Of a stretch of 64,000 nucleotides of DNA, positions 13,770 to 34,002 are shown one piece after another; positions within the stretch are counted from its first letter, which is position 1, and each line of letters begins with the position of its first letter. A program made the position numbers and the translations under genes. The DNA comes from Pterois miles (Eukaryota > Chordata > Actinopteri > Perciformes > Scorpaenidae). A model generated the notes under the pieces. It searched no databases, had not been told where the DNA came from, and was given only the letters and a program-made list of their open reading frames with translations. The stretch lies in NCBI GenBank assembly GCA_947000775.1, contig CAMQGK010000436.1, positions 1,596,001-1,660,000 on the forward strand. The letters are read 5' to 3'.

Positions 13770-14950
13770 ACAATGAAAACAACCAAGCTGCTCTGTTTCC
13801 TGGGGTTCGTCACACCCTCAGGACCCTGGGAACTGCAGTCCCAGCCCCCACAGTGGATTCTCCAGTCCTGCTCCCTGCAGCAGCAAGTTGGCCATGATCT
13901 CCTACCTATGAATATCATAAATCCTCCTCTGCCAAAGCAGCCACGTACATCCTGAAGATCAATCAGAGATTGGATTGGTACATACTGGACCCCCCCCTCA
14001 TTGGTAGACATTTTACCTGGCCTGCTCCATCCTGTACAATTGGGAAAATAAATATGAAGCACCCTTAAACTCCTGTGAATGTCCCAGGTCTCTACAAGGC
14101 ACTTTCAAATCCCCCCAATATATGTTTTTACCTCAATTACCTTATATCACCTTATATTACCTTATATCACCTTATATTAGCTTATATTACTTTATATCAC
14201 CTTATATTACCTTATATCGCCTTATATATTACCTTATCACTAGTTTAGTCCAAGGATCTAAGGGAAATCCTTCTCCTATGGCCTGAGGAAGCTGTGTCCT
14301 CCGGGCGATGAGAAGACTGCCTCTCACAGCCTTCAATGATCAATAATGACTTGATCACTCTCCATTCATCTTCAGCATGATCTCACTTTATTAACCTTCG
14401 TCAGCACTGATGGTTGCAAACCCACCACTAGATGCTGGTTCTCCACACAAACTTCCCTTTTTTCCGATTCTATCCAGATTTTTCTGCTATTTGCACCAAT
14501 TTGCACCAAGGTGTCAGCAGCTAACAACATTATAATACCAAGTATTATCCATATAAAAGGACTGTCTGTCAGAAAGCCGTTCGGCTGGCTAACTGTGGTT
14601 AAATTAACAGCGTATGGAAACAGTGAACACGCCAATATTTTCATCAGGAAGACTTTGACTTTGTTCCCTTTAAGGATAAATATGACAGATGGAAATGATC
14701 ATTTTCCCTCATCAGGGTGGCGTTTCAGGCTGTTTCCTGATGGCTCTGTGACCTCCAGATCACCATGGATACCGATGTGCTTGACGAGCTGGCATTAAAA
14801 ACACAGGAAACGACCTTCGCCGACGTCTTCTTCACTTTTTACAAATGAACTGAGCCAGTATACACTAGAAAGCTTTTATTACAACACCTTATTAAAACCA
14901 TAATACAGCCATACGATCACACAGGGGCGTTTAACATTTACTAGAAATAT
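13770..14950. other. Unique-looking spacer with a short tandem repeat, no gene recognised
   Basis: Between two arrays. 14137-14232 is a tandem run of CTTATATTAC/CTTATATCAC decamers. Open frames of 90-100 codons (13763-14062 minus, 14372-14644 minus, 14511-14798 plus) have no recognisable domain or exon borders. Confidence 0.5.
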
Positions 14951-14952
14951 CA

Positions 14953-15116
14953 CATTCAGACCCTGAACACCTCATCTGGTACTGCAACAACTCAGATTAA
15001 ACATTCAGACCCCGAACGCCTCATCTGGTACTGCAACAACTCAGATTAAACATTCAGACCCCGAACGCCTCATCTGGTACTGCAACAACTCAGATTAAAC
15101 ATTCAGACCCTGAACG
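14953..15116. repeat. Minisatellite, 49/50-bp unit
   Basis: About 3.3 copies of a unit beginning ATTCAGACCCCGAACGCCTC and ending CAACTCAGATTAAAC; starts at 14953, 15003, 15052 and 15101. It runs directly into the next array, sharing its CAGATTAAACATT end, which suggests one arose from the other. Confidence 0.9.
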
Positions 15117-17282
15117 CCTTGTTCGGATCAAACAATCAGATCAAACATTTAGATCAAACATTCGGATCAAACATTCAGATCAAACATCAAACATTCAGAT
15201 CAAACATTCAGATCAAACATTCGGATCAAACATTCAGATCAAACATTCGGATCAATTATTCAGATCAAACATCAAACATTCAGATCAAACATTCGGATCA
15301 AACATTCAGATCAAACATTCAGATCAAACATTTAGATCAAACATTCAGATCAAACATTCTGATCAAACATTCGGATCAAACATTCGGATCAGACATTTAG
15401 ATCAAACATTCGGATCAGACATTTAGATCAAACATTCAGATCAAACATTCAGATCAAACATCACACATTCGGATCAAACATCAAACATTCAGATCAAACA
15501 TCAAACATTCAGATCAAACATTCTGATTAAACATTCAGATCAAACATCAAACATTGTGATCAAACATTCTGATTAAACATTTGGATCAAACATTCAGATC
15601 AAACATTTAGATCAAACATTCGGATCAATTATTCAGATCAAACATCAAACATTCAGATCAAACATTCGGATCAGACATTTAGATCAAACATTCGGATCAA
15701 ACATCAAACATTCTGACCAAACATTCTGATCAAACATCAAACATTCAGATCAAACATTCTGATTAAACATTCACATCAAACATCAAACATTCAGATCAAA
15801 CATCAAACATTCAGATCAAACATCAAACATTCGGATCAAACATTCAGATCAAACATCAAACATTCAGATCAAACATCAAACATTCAGATCAAACATTCAG
15901 ATCAAACATCAAACATTCGGATCAAATGTTCAGATCAAACATCAAACATTCAGATCAAACATCAAACATTCGGATCAAATGTTCAGATCAAACATCAAAC
16001 ATTCAGATCAAACATCAAACATTCGGATCAAACGTTCAGATCAAACATCAAACATTCAGATCAAACATTCAGATCAAACATCAAACATTCAGATCAAACA
16101 TCAAACATTCAGATCAAACATCAAACATTCAGATCAAACATCAAACATTCAGATCAAACATTCAGATCAAACGTCAAACATTCAGATCAAACATCAAACA
16201 TTCAGATCAAACGTCAAACATTCAGATCAAACATCAAACATTCAGATCAAACGTCAAACATTCAGATCAAACATCAAACATTCAGATCAAACATTCAGAT
16301 CAAACATCGAACATTCAGATCAAACATCAAACATTCAGATCAAACGTCAAACATTCAGATCAAACATCAAACATTCAGATCAAACGTCAAACATTCAGAT
16401 CAAACATCAAACATTCAGATCAAACATTCAGATCAAACATCGAACATTCAGATCAAACATCAAACATTCAGATCAAACATCGAACATTCAGATCAAACAT
16501 CAAACATTCAGATCAAACATCAAACATTCAGATCAAACATCAAACATTCAGATCAAACATTCAGATCAAACATCGAACATTCAGATCAAACATCAAACAT
16601 TCAGATCAAACATCAAACATTCAGATCAAACATCAAACATTCAGATCAAACATTCAGATCAAACATCGAACATTCAGATCAAACATCAAACATTCAGATC
16701 AAACATCAAACATTCAGATCAAACACCAAACATTCAGATCAAACATTGAACATTCAGATCAAACATCGAACATTCAGATCAAACATTCAGATCAAACATT
16801 CAGATCAAACATTCAGATCAAACATTCAGATCAAACATTCAGATCAAACATCAAACATTCAGATCAAACATCGAACATTCAGATCAAACATCGAACATTC
16901 AGATCAAACATTCAGATCAAACATCAAACATTCAGATTAAACATTCAGATCAAACATTGAACATTCAGATCAAACATCAAACATTCAGATTAAACATTCA
17001 GATCAAACATCGAACATTCAGATTAAACATTCAGATCAAACATCAAACATTCAGATTAAACATTCAGATCAAACATCAAACATTCAGATTAAACATTCAG
17101 ATCAAACATCGAACATTCAGATCAAACATCAAACATTCAGATCAAACATTCAGATCAAACATCGAACATTCAGATCAAACATCAAACATTCAGATTAAAC
17201 ATTCAGATCAAACATTCAGATCAAACATCAAACATTCAGATTAAACATTCAGATCAAACATCAAACATTCAGATCAAACACT
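15117..17282. repeat. Minisatellite, 13-bp and 20-bp units
   Basis: Mixture of CAGATCAAACATT (13 bp) and CAGATCAAACATCAAACATT (20 bp), with CGGATC and CAGATT variants mainly at the edges and a homogeneous centre (about 16050-16750). Open frames of up to 344 codons (FRSNIKHSDQTSNIQIKH-like) follow from the absence of stops in the unit. Confidence 0.96.
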
Positions 17283-17363
17283 GGCATGACATTAAAATCC
17301 AAGTTAACATTTTGCTCTGTGCCACTAGTGACCAGTAAAAGATTACTGAGGAGAAGCCGCCCT

Positions 17364-17876
17364 TGGACCTGGTTTCAGGGTCAGACATCATCAGGCACAC
17401 CCTTGGACCTGGTTTCAGGGTCAGACATCATCAGGCCTGCCCTGGGACCTGGTTTCAGGGTCAGACATCATCAGGCCCACCCTGGGACCTGGTTTCAGGG
17501 TCAGACATCATCAGGCCCACCCTGGGACCTGGTTTCAGGGTCAGACATCATCAGGCCCACCCTGGGACCTGGTTTCAGGGTCAGACATCATCAGGCCCGC
17601 CCTGGGACCTGGTTTCAGGGTCAGACATCATCAGGCCCACCCTGGGACCTGGTTTCAGGGTCAGACATCATCAGGCACACCCTTGGACCTGGTTTCAAGG
17701 TCAGACATCATCAGGCCTGCCCTGGGACCTGGTTTCAGGGTCAGACATCATCAGGCACACCCTTGGACCTGGTTTCAGGGTCAGACATCATCAGGCCTGC
17801 CCTGGGACCTGGTTTCAGGGTCAGACATCATCAGGACCGCCCTTGGACCTGGTTTCAGGGTCAGACATCATCAGGC
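17364..17876. repeat. hhipl1: Minisatellite, 40-bp unit, just downstream of hhipl1
   Basis: About 12.8 copies of a unit that starts GGACCTGGTTTCAGGGTCAG and continues ACATCATCAGGC plus a variable eight bases. It ends 86 bp from the hhipl1 stop, so on the minus strand it falls in the probable 3'UTR or immediate downstream region. Confidence 0.95.
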
Positions 17877-17961
17877 TCAACATCTGCTGTGAAATACTAA
17901 CTAATTATTATACGTGGTGGATTTTGAAGTTGATGGTAATTAGTTGTGATTTTATAGCGGT

Positions 17962-25759
<7,798 letters not shown>

Positions 25760-26411
25760 GGCGCGTGCTGGAGCTCATGGGCAGCTGTGCAACAGAAGCG
25801 ACTTCCTGCGCGCACTTTGCTCTGCTGGCGACCATCCACGCCAAGTGGTCCCGTGACGTGGTGAGCCGCTGCGTCGACTGGCCCCGGTCCCGGGTCTGGT
25901 CCCGGTCCTGGACTGTCTATCCTCAGGCTCAGCGTCTGGAACCCAGTGCTCTCCCGCTACATCTGCACAGGACCCGGGAGGAAGCCGCCGACCCCGAACC
26001 CGGACCGCCCCACTAGTCCCGCAGCAGCAGCATCCCTCAGCTGCAGAACTGACTCAGCAGCCCGACTCCAGGGACCTGGCTTTCAAAGGGGGCCCGCAGT
26101 GCATTGTGGGATCGAGGGTTCTCCTGTTATTGTAGTTTCTTGTCTTAGAAGCTTCCTGGTGGGACTCATCTCTGTGACAGCTGATGGGACCCGAACCATG
26201 TCACTGCTGGGGGGGACAGGACCACGTCTCCTGGACCTGGATGGACCGGACCCCGTCATGAGGACCAGGAAAGACCAGGAAGAGAATCCAGAAGGACTCA
26301 AGGAAAGAAAACCAGGACCCTCAGACAATCTGATTCACAACATGAACTCCGTCAATATCCTGCGACGGGGGCGGCTGTTGATGACGTCAGTCTACCACAT
26401 TTATATTAACT

Positions 26412-29400
26412 GATATTAATAAAGGATCACGTGACCTGATGCTTCATATTAATGATATTAATAAAGGATCACGTGAGCTGATGCTTTATATTAATGATAT
26501 TAATAAAGGATCACGTGACCTGATACTTTATATCAATGATATTAATAAAGGATCACGTGACCTGATACTTTATATTAACTGATATTAATAAAGGATCACG
26601 TGACCTGATGCTTTATATCAATGATATTAATAAAGGATCACGTGACCTGATGCTTTATATTAACAGATATTAATAAAGGATCACGTGACCTGATGCTTTA
26701 TATCAATGATATTAATAAAGGATCACGTGACCTGATGCTTTATATCAATGATATTAATAAAGGATCACGTGACCTGATGCTTTATATCAATGATATTAAT
26801 AAAGGATCACGTGACCTGATGCTTTATATCAATGATATTAATAAAGGATCACGTGACCTGATGCTTTATATCAATGATATTAATAAAGGATCACGTGACC
26901 TGATGCTTTATATTAACAGATATTAATAAAGGATCACGTGACCTGATGCTTTATATCAATGATATTAATAAAGGATCACGTGACCTGATGCTTTATATTA
27001 ACAGATATTAATAAAGGATCACGTGACCTGATACTTTATATCAATGATATTAATAAAGGATCACGTGACCTGATGCTTTATATTAACAGATATTAATAAA
27101 GGATCACGTGACCTGATGCTTTATATCAATGATATTAATAAAGGATCACGTGACCTGATGCTTTATATTAACAGATATTAATAAAGGATCACGTGACCTG
27201 ATGCTTTATATTAACAGATATTAATAAAGGATCACGTGACCTGATACTTTATATCAATGATATTAATAAAGGATCACGTGACCTGATACTTTATATTAAC
27301 AGATATTAATAAAGGATCACGTGACCTGATACTTTATATCAATGATATTAATAAAGGATCACGTGACCTGATACTTTATATTAACAGATATTAATAAAGG
27401 ATCACGTGACCTGATACTTTATATCAATGATATTAATAAAGGATCACGTGACCTGATACTTTATATTAACAGATATTAATAAAGGATCACGTGACCTGAT
27501 ACTTTATATCAATGATATTAATAAAGGATCACGTGACCTGATACTTTATATTAACAGATATTAATAAAGGATCACGTGACCTGATACTTTATATCAATGA
27601 TATTAATAAAGGATCACGTGACCTGATGCTTTATATCAATGATATTAATAAAGGATCACGTGACCTGATACTTTATATTAATGATATTAATAAAGGATCA
27701 CGTGACCTGATACTTTATATTAACAGATATTAATAAAGGATCACGTGACCTGATACTTTATATTAACAGATATTAATAAAGGATCACGTGACCTGATGCT
27801 TTATATCAATGATATTAATAAAGGATCACGTGACCTGATGCTTTATATTAATGATATTAATAAAGGATCACGTGACCTGATGCTTTATATCAATGATATT
27901 AATAAAGGATCACGTGACCTGATGCTTTATATCAATGATATTAATAAAGGATCACGTGACCTGATGCTTTATATCAATGATATTAATAAAGGATCACGTG
28001 ACCTGATGCTTTATATTAACAGATATTAATAAAGGATCACGTGACCTGATGCTTTATATCAATGATATTAATAAAGGATCACGTGACCTGATGCTTTATA
28101 TTAACAGATATTAATAAAGGATCACGTGACCTGATACTTTATATCAATGATATTAATAAAGGATCACGTGACCTGATGCTTTATATTAACAGATATTAAT
28201 AAAGGATCACGTGACCTGATGCTTTATATCAATGATATTAATAAAGGATCACGTGACCTGATGCTTTATATTAACAGATATTAATAAAGGATCACGTGAC
28301 CTGATGCTTTATATTAACAGATATTAATAAAGGATCACGTGACCTGATACTTTATATCAATGATATTAATAAAGGATCACGTGACCTGATACTTTATATT
28401 AACAGATATTAATAAAGGATCACGTGACCTGATACTTTATATCAATGATATTAATAAAGGATCACGTGACCTGATACTTTATATTAACAGATATTAATAA
28501 AGGATCACGTGACCTGATACTTTATATCAATGATATTAATAAAGGATCACGTGACCTGATACTTTATATTAACAGATATTAATAAAGGATCACGTGACCT
28601 GATACTTTATATCAATGATATTAATAAAGGATCACGTGACCTGATACTTTATATTAACAGATATTAATAAAGGATCACGTGACCTGATACTTTATATTAA
28701 CAGATATTAATAAAGGATCACGTGACCTGATGCTTTATATCAATGATATTAATAAAGGATCACGTGACCTGATGCTTTATATCAATGATATTAATAAAGG
28801 ATCACGTGACCTGATGCTTTATATTAATGATATTAATAAAGGATCACGTGACCTGATGCTTTATATTAACAGATATTAATAAAGGATCACGTGACCTGAT
28901 GCTTTATATTAACTGATATTAATAAAGGATCACGTGACCTGATGCTTTATATTAACAGATATTAATAAAGGATCACGTGACCTGATGCTTTATATTAATG
29001 ATATTAATAAAGGATCACGTGACCTGATGCTTTATATCAATGATATTAATAAAGGATCACGTGACCTGATACTTTATATTAACAGATATTAATAAAGGAT
29101 CACGTGACCTGATGCTTTATATTAATGATATTAATAAAGGATCACGTGACCTGATGCTTTATATTAATGATATTAATAAAGGATCACGTGACCTGATGCT
29201 TTATATTAACAGATATTAATAAAGGATCACGTGACCTGATGCTTTATATTAATGATATTAATAAAGGATCACGTGACCTGATGCTTTATATTAATGATAT
29301 TAATAAAGGATCACGTGACCTGATGCTTTATATTAATGATATTAATAAAGGATCACGTGACCTGATGCTTTATATTAACAGATATTAATAAAGGATCACG

Positions 29401-29659
29401 TGACCTGATGCTTTATATGAACTGATGATATCAATAAAGGATCACGTGACCTGATACTTTATATCAATGATATTAATAAAGGATCACGTGACCTGATGCT
29501 TTATATCAATGATATTAATAAAGGATCACGTGACCTGATACTTTATATTAACAGATATTAATAAAGGATCACGTGACCTGATGCTTTATATTAACAGATA
29601 TCAATAAAGGATCACATGACCTGATGCTTTATATGAACTGATGATATCAATAAAGGATC
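26412..29659. repeat. 42/43-bp minisatellite with an E-box in each unit, upstream of hhipl1
   Basis: About 76 copies of a unit starting GATATTAATAAAGGATCACG and going on TGACCTGATGCTTTATATCAAT (42 bp) or ...TATTAACA (43 bp). Every unit has the palindrome TCACGTGA (E-box CACGTG) and, on the plus strand, AATAAA. Two 77-codon open stretches at 26693 and 27796 have the same translation and lie 1,103 bp apart; the variant order around them also matches, showing a block duplication. The array starts about 650 bp upstream of the hhipl1 start codon. Confidence 0.96.
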
Positions 29660-29984
29660 TCTAGCTGTCGTGGTTCTGGACTTTGTGTTAGTTTATTTCT
29701 CCTGTCAGTGTATTGTAGGTTTTTATCACCCTCCTCTGGTGTCATGTCTTGTTTCACTCCCTGTCCTGGTCCTGGTGTCTTGTCTTAGGTTGTTTCCTGT
29801 TTTATTTTGAAAGTCTTGCGCCTCTGTGACATTTTAGTTTTACTTCCTGCCCCTATGTGTTTTCCCTCCGTTTTCCTGATTGACAGTCCTGACATAGTTT
29901 CCCTGATTGTCTCCACCTGGTTTCTTCTGTGGGTATTTACGCCGTCCTTTCCTTCTGTTCTGGTCGGTTCATTAGTTCGGTTCC
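29660..29984. other. Spacer between two arrays, repeat-like
   Basis: 325 bp, C/T-rich, with TTTCACTCCCTGTCCTGGTC and CCTGATTGTCTCCACCTGG. It resembles the ends of common teleost interspersed elements but I cannot assign a family. Confidence 0.35.
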
Positions 29985-32184
29985 TGTGATCTGTTGTGAT
30001 CTGCAGTGATCTGCTGTGATCTGTTGTGATCTGTTGTGATCTGCAGTGATCTGTTGTGATCTGCTGTGATCTGTTGTGATCTATTATGATCTGAAGTGAT
30101 CTGCAGTGATCTGCTGTGATCTGTTGTGATCTGCAGTGATCTGCTGTGATCTGTTGTGATCTGCAGTGATCTGCTGTGATCTATTGTGATCTGCTGTGAT
30201 CTGTTGTGATCTGTTATGATCTGCTGTGATCTGTTATGATCTATTGTGATCTGAAGTGATCTGCAGTGATCTGTTGTGATCTATTGTGATCTGAAGTGAT
30301 CTGCAGTGATCTGTTGTGATCTGTTGTGATCTGCTGTGATCTGCTGTGATCTATTGTGATCTGCAGTGATCTGTTGTGATCTATTGTGATTTGCAGTGAT
30401 CTGTTGTGATCTATTGTGATCTGCAGTGATCTGTTGTGATCTGCTGTGATCTGTTGTGATCTGCTGTGATCTATTGGGATCTGCAGTTATCTGCTGTGAT
30501 CGGTTGTGATCTGCAGTGATCTGTTGTGATCTACTGTGTCTATTGCGATCTGTTGTGATCTGCTGTGATCTGTTGTGATCTGCAGTGATCTGTTGTGATC
30601 TGCAGTGATCTGTTGTGATCGGTTGTTATCTGCAGTGATCTGTTGTGATCTGTAGTGATCTTTTGTGATCTGCAGTGATCTGCAGTGATCTGTTGTGATC
30701 TGCAGTGATCTGTTGTGATCTATTGTGATCTGCAGTTATCTGCTGTGATCGGTTGTGATCTGCAGTGATCTGTTGTGATCTGCTGTGATCTATTGTGATC
30801 TGCAGTTATCTGCTTTGATCGGTTGTGATCTGCAGTGATTTGCAGTTATCTGCTGTGATCGGTTGGGATCTGCAGTGATCTGTTGTGATCTATTGTGATC
30901 TGCAGTTATCTGCTGTGATCAGTTGTGATCTGCAGTGATCTGTTGTGATCTGCTGTGATTTATTGGGATCTGCAGTTATCTGCTGTGATCGGTTGTGATC
31001 TGCAGTGATCTGTTGTGATCTGTTGTGATCTGCTGTGATTTATTGGGATCTGCAGTTATCTGCTGTGATCGGTTGTGATCTGCAGTGATCTGTTGTGATC
31101 TGCAGTTATCTGCTGTGATCGGTTGTGATCTGCAGTGATCTGTTGTGATCTGCTGTGATCTATTGTGATCTGTTGTGATCTGCAGTGATCTATTGTGATC
31201 TGTTGTGATCTGCTGTGATCTATTGTGATCTGCAGTGATCTATTGCGATCTGTTGTGATCTGCTGTGATCTGTTGTGATCTACAGTGATCTGTTGTGATC
31301 TGCAGTGATCTGTTGTGATCGGTTGTTATCTGCAGTGATCTGCAGTGATCTGCTGTGATCTGTTGTGATCTGTAGTGATCTGTTGTGATCTATTTTGATC
31401 TGCAGTGATCTGTTGTGATCTGCAGTGATCTGTTGTGATCTGCAGTGATCTGTTGTGATCTGTTGTGATCTATTGTGATCTGCAGTTATCTGCTGTGATC
31501 TGCAGTGATCTGTTGTGATCTGCTGTGATCTATTGTGATCTGCAGTTATCTGCTGTGATCGGTTGTGATCTGCAGTGATCTGCAGTTATCTGCTGTGATC
31601 GTTTGTCATCTGCAGTGATCTGTTGTGATCTGCTGTGATTTATTGGGATCTTCAGTTATCTGCTGTGATCGTTTGTGATCTGCAGTGATCTGTTGTGATC
31701 TGCTGTGATTTACTGGGATCTGCAGTTATCTGCTGTGATCGGTTGTGATCTGCAGTGATCTGTTGTGATCTGCACTTATCTGCTGTGATCGGTTGTGATC
31801 TGCAGTGATCTGTTGTGATCTGCTGTGATCTATTGTGATCTGCAGTTATCTGATGTGATCGGTTGTGATCTGCAGTGATCTATTGTGATCTGTTGTGATC
31901 TGCAGTGATCTATTGTGATCTGTTGTGATCTGCTGTGATCTATTGTGATCTGCAGTGATCTATTGCGATCTGTTGTGATCTGCTGTGATCTGTTGTGATC
32001 TACAGTGATCTGCTGTGATCTGTTGTGATCTGTAGTGATCTGTTGTGATCTGTTCTGATCTATTTTGATCTGCAGTGATCTGTTGTGATCTGTAGTGATC
32101 TGTTGTGATCTATTGTGATCTGCAGTGATCTGTTGTGATCTGCAGTGATCTGTTGTGATCTGCAGTGATCTGTTGTGATCTGTG
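29985..32184. repeat. 2.2-kb decamer minisatellite containing GATC in each unit
   Basis: About 220 copies of TGTGATCTGT, TGTGATCTGC and AGTGATCTGC with TATTG, CGGTTG and GTTATC variants. The period of 10 bp hardly ever slips. Longer blocks recur (for example TTATTGGGATCTGCAGTTAT near 30960, 31040 and 31640). Confidence 0.96.
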
Positions 32185-32189
32185 AGCAG

Positions 32190-32490
32190 GGTGAGGAGTT
32201 CAACGCCAGGTCCCGTAGTGCTCTTAGTGAGCTTGGTGATCGGTCTGTGGGGAACTATGGCGTTGAATGAGGAGCTGTGGTCAATGAAAGGACGTGATTT
32301 ATGGCTTCGTCGTGTTCGCGGTAGGCGAACTGGAAGGGGTCAGATGAAGTCCTCAATCAGTGTCCTGGTTCCCGCCGAGATGAGTGCTGCTGGGCTCACC
32401 ACAGTATACCATACTGCTGCTGCTATGACACCCAAATTTCCCTCCGGAGATTAATAAAGGTTCATCTTATCTTATCTTATCTTATCATAC
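32190..32490. mobile_element. LINE relic with inverted 5' part (L2/Rex-like)
   Basis: 32400-32490 in plus orientation is a LINE 3' end (TTTCCCTCCGGAGATTAATA then AAGGTTCATCTTATC and a (TTATC)n tail). 32190-32390 read on the minus strand gives decayed reverse-transcriptase motifs: PFQFAYRE, DEAINHVL and FIDHSSSFNAIVPHR, spread over two frames. The two parts point in opposite directions, as after twin priming. Confidence 0.6.
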
Positions 32491-33820
32491 TTCCCTTAGT
32501 TTGGAAATCATTTTCTGGAGTTTACTCTGCTCTGTTAGACATCAAGCAGATATTCAAACACAAAGTTATTATAGCGTTTCTTTTCATTTTATAGCTTAAG
32601 TGTTATTCCTGTATTTTTGAATTTCATGTCCAATTTGTTTAATTTCAGTTTAGTTTCTGACAGTTTATCTTCAGTTCAGTTTCAGATATATTATTTAAAA
32701 CATAAAACTGTTCTATTGACACAAAGACTGATGAATAAGAAAATAGACATGACGGATTCTGTTCAGCAGGTAATAAAACTATCTTGATTTACTGGCGTAC
32801 AAACGTTTGGTAGAAGTCAGAAAGCTGCAACAAGTCGCCTCGAATTAGTGGTGTGATGAGAGAAATTAGTGCGACGTTGAGACGTAATAATTCAGTTATG
32901 TATGCTCAGGAGAAATTACAAACAAGGTACATGTATGTCTGAAATGATAGAACCACTTTTCCTGAACCATCCCTCACGTTAACCCACCACCGACCTGGAC
33001 CTATTGATTACCATGATGAGAGAGAGAGGGCAGCAGGAAGTGGTGGTCTTCATGTCAGCAGACCTTCACCTGGTAAAGGACGGTTATGAAATAATAAAAA
33101 CTGTAAAAGCCTGATCTGTGCAGCGACTTATCTCCTCCCATAAATCATGCTGATTCTTCCTCAGCTACTCAGAGGATCATTTAGGTTTTGTCCTCTGGTA
33201 ATTTTTGATAACAGGTTATTGATTTATGCAATTATCAACCTGTGAATCATTTTGTTTTTTCATTCACATAAGAAAATGATTCTGTTTGATTAGCTGACAG
33301 ATGGGATGTCAGGCTCCGTAGCCACGGAGATACAGGACTAAATGGTCGTGTTGACGTGTAACCATTTTACTAAAAAATGAAACAAAAATAAATCAATAAA
33401 GTTTGAGTCCTCATCTTCTCTCTGGGTCAGTATCAGTCTGTCCGAAGCTTGAGCTTGGCTGTTTCTTCCAGATGTAAATGAACGCTATGTGGCATATAAG
33501 AGCTTTCCTTGAACATAGCTGATGTTTTGGGGTTTATTAGGTGGTTAATTTTTAATAACGGAGGCTGCGGTACAACCAGCCGTCGCCGATATAACGGCAG
33601 CTCCTCCAGGCAAGTCCAACCCTAAACCTGGGTCAGAGGTCACAGAACCGCCGTCCTCCCAGTACCTGGAGGTCAGTACCTGTAGTACTACGCTGTACTC
33701 TTTAACAGGATCAGTTTCACTAGGAAACTCTCCGTCTGCTACTAATAACTGAGAGCTTCACAGGTTTCTGGTCTACTGATTTATGTTTGGACAGTATGAC
33801 AAACACAAACATCTGTATTC
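32491..33820. other. Intergenic, no gene recognised
   Basis: AT-rich sequence between the LINE relic and the apob 3' end. No exon, RNA gene or tandem repeat of note. Confidence 0.6.
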
Positions 33821-33827
33821 AGTCATT

Positions 33828-33833
33828 TTTATT
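33828..33833 (-). terminator. Putative apob polyadenylation signal AATAAA
   Basis: AATAAA on the minus strand about 170 nt downstream of the apob stop codon, the first such hexamer after the stop. Cleavage would be expected a further 10-30 nt on. Confidence 0.6.
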
Positions 33834-34002
33834 TGAATACCGTCATCAATCACTAACTTGGATGCAACACATCGGCACGTCATCATTTCTAAATTTAAAG
33901 ACATCTCATCAGAATAACTTGTGTACAGTATATCTCATGTGTGATGAACCTGTAAACATTTTTTTGGCGTTGTCAGCCCTTCATTATGAAGAGAGCCGTG
34001 AC

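Noticed and set aside
12667..13782. 371-codon minus-strand frame (YQQEVSTGG repeats)
   Set aside because: Product of the 11/13-bp array without stops; not a protein gene.
13763..14062. 99-codon minus-strand frame as a gene
   Set aside because: No recognisable motif or splice context, and it begins next to an array.
15926..17244. Plus-strand frames up to 344 codons (FRSNIKHSDQ repeats)
   Set aside because: Array 15117-17282 translated; no conserved gene features.
5465..17282. Possible CRISPR array
   Set aside because: Repeats are contiguous with no unique spacers, and the DNA is clearly vertebrate.
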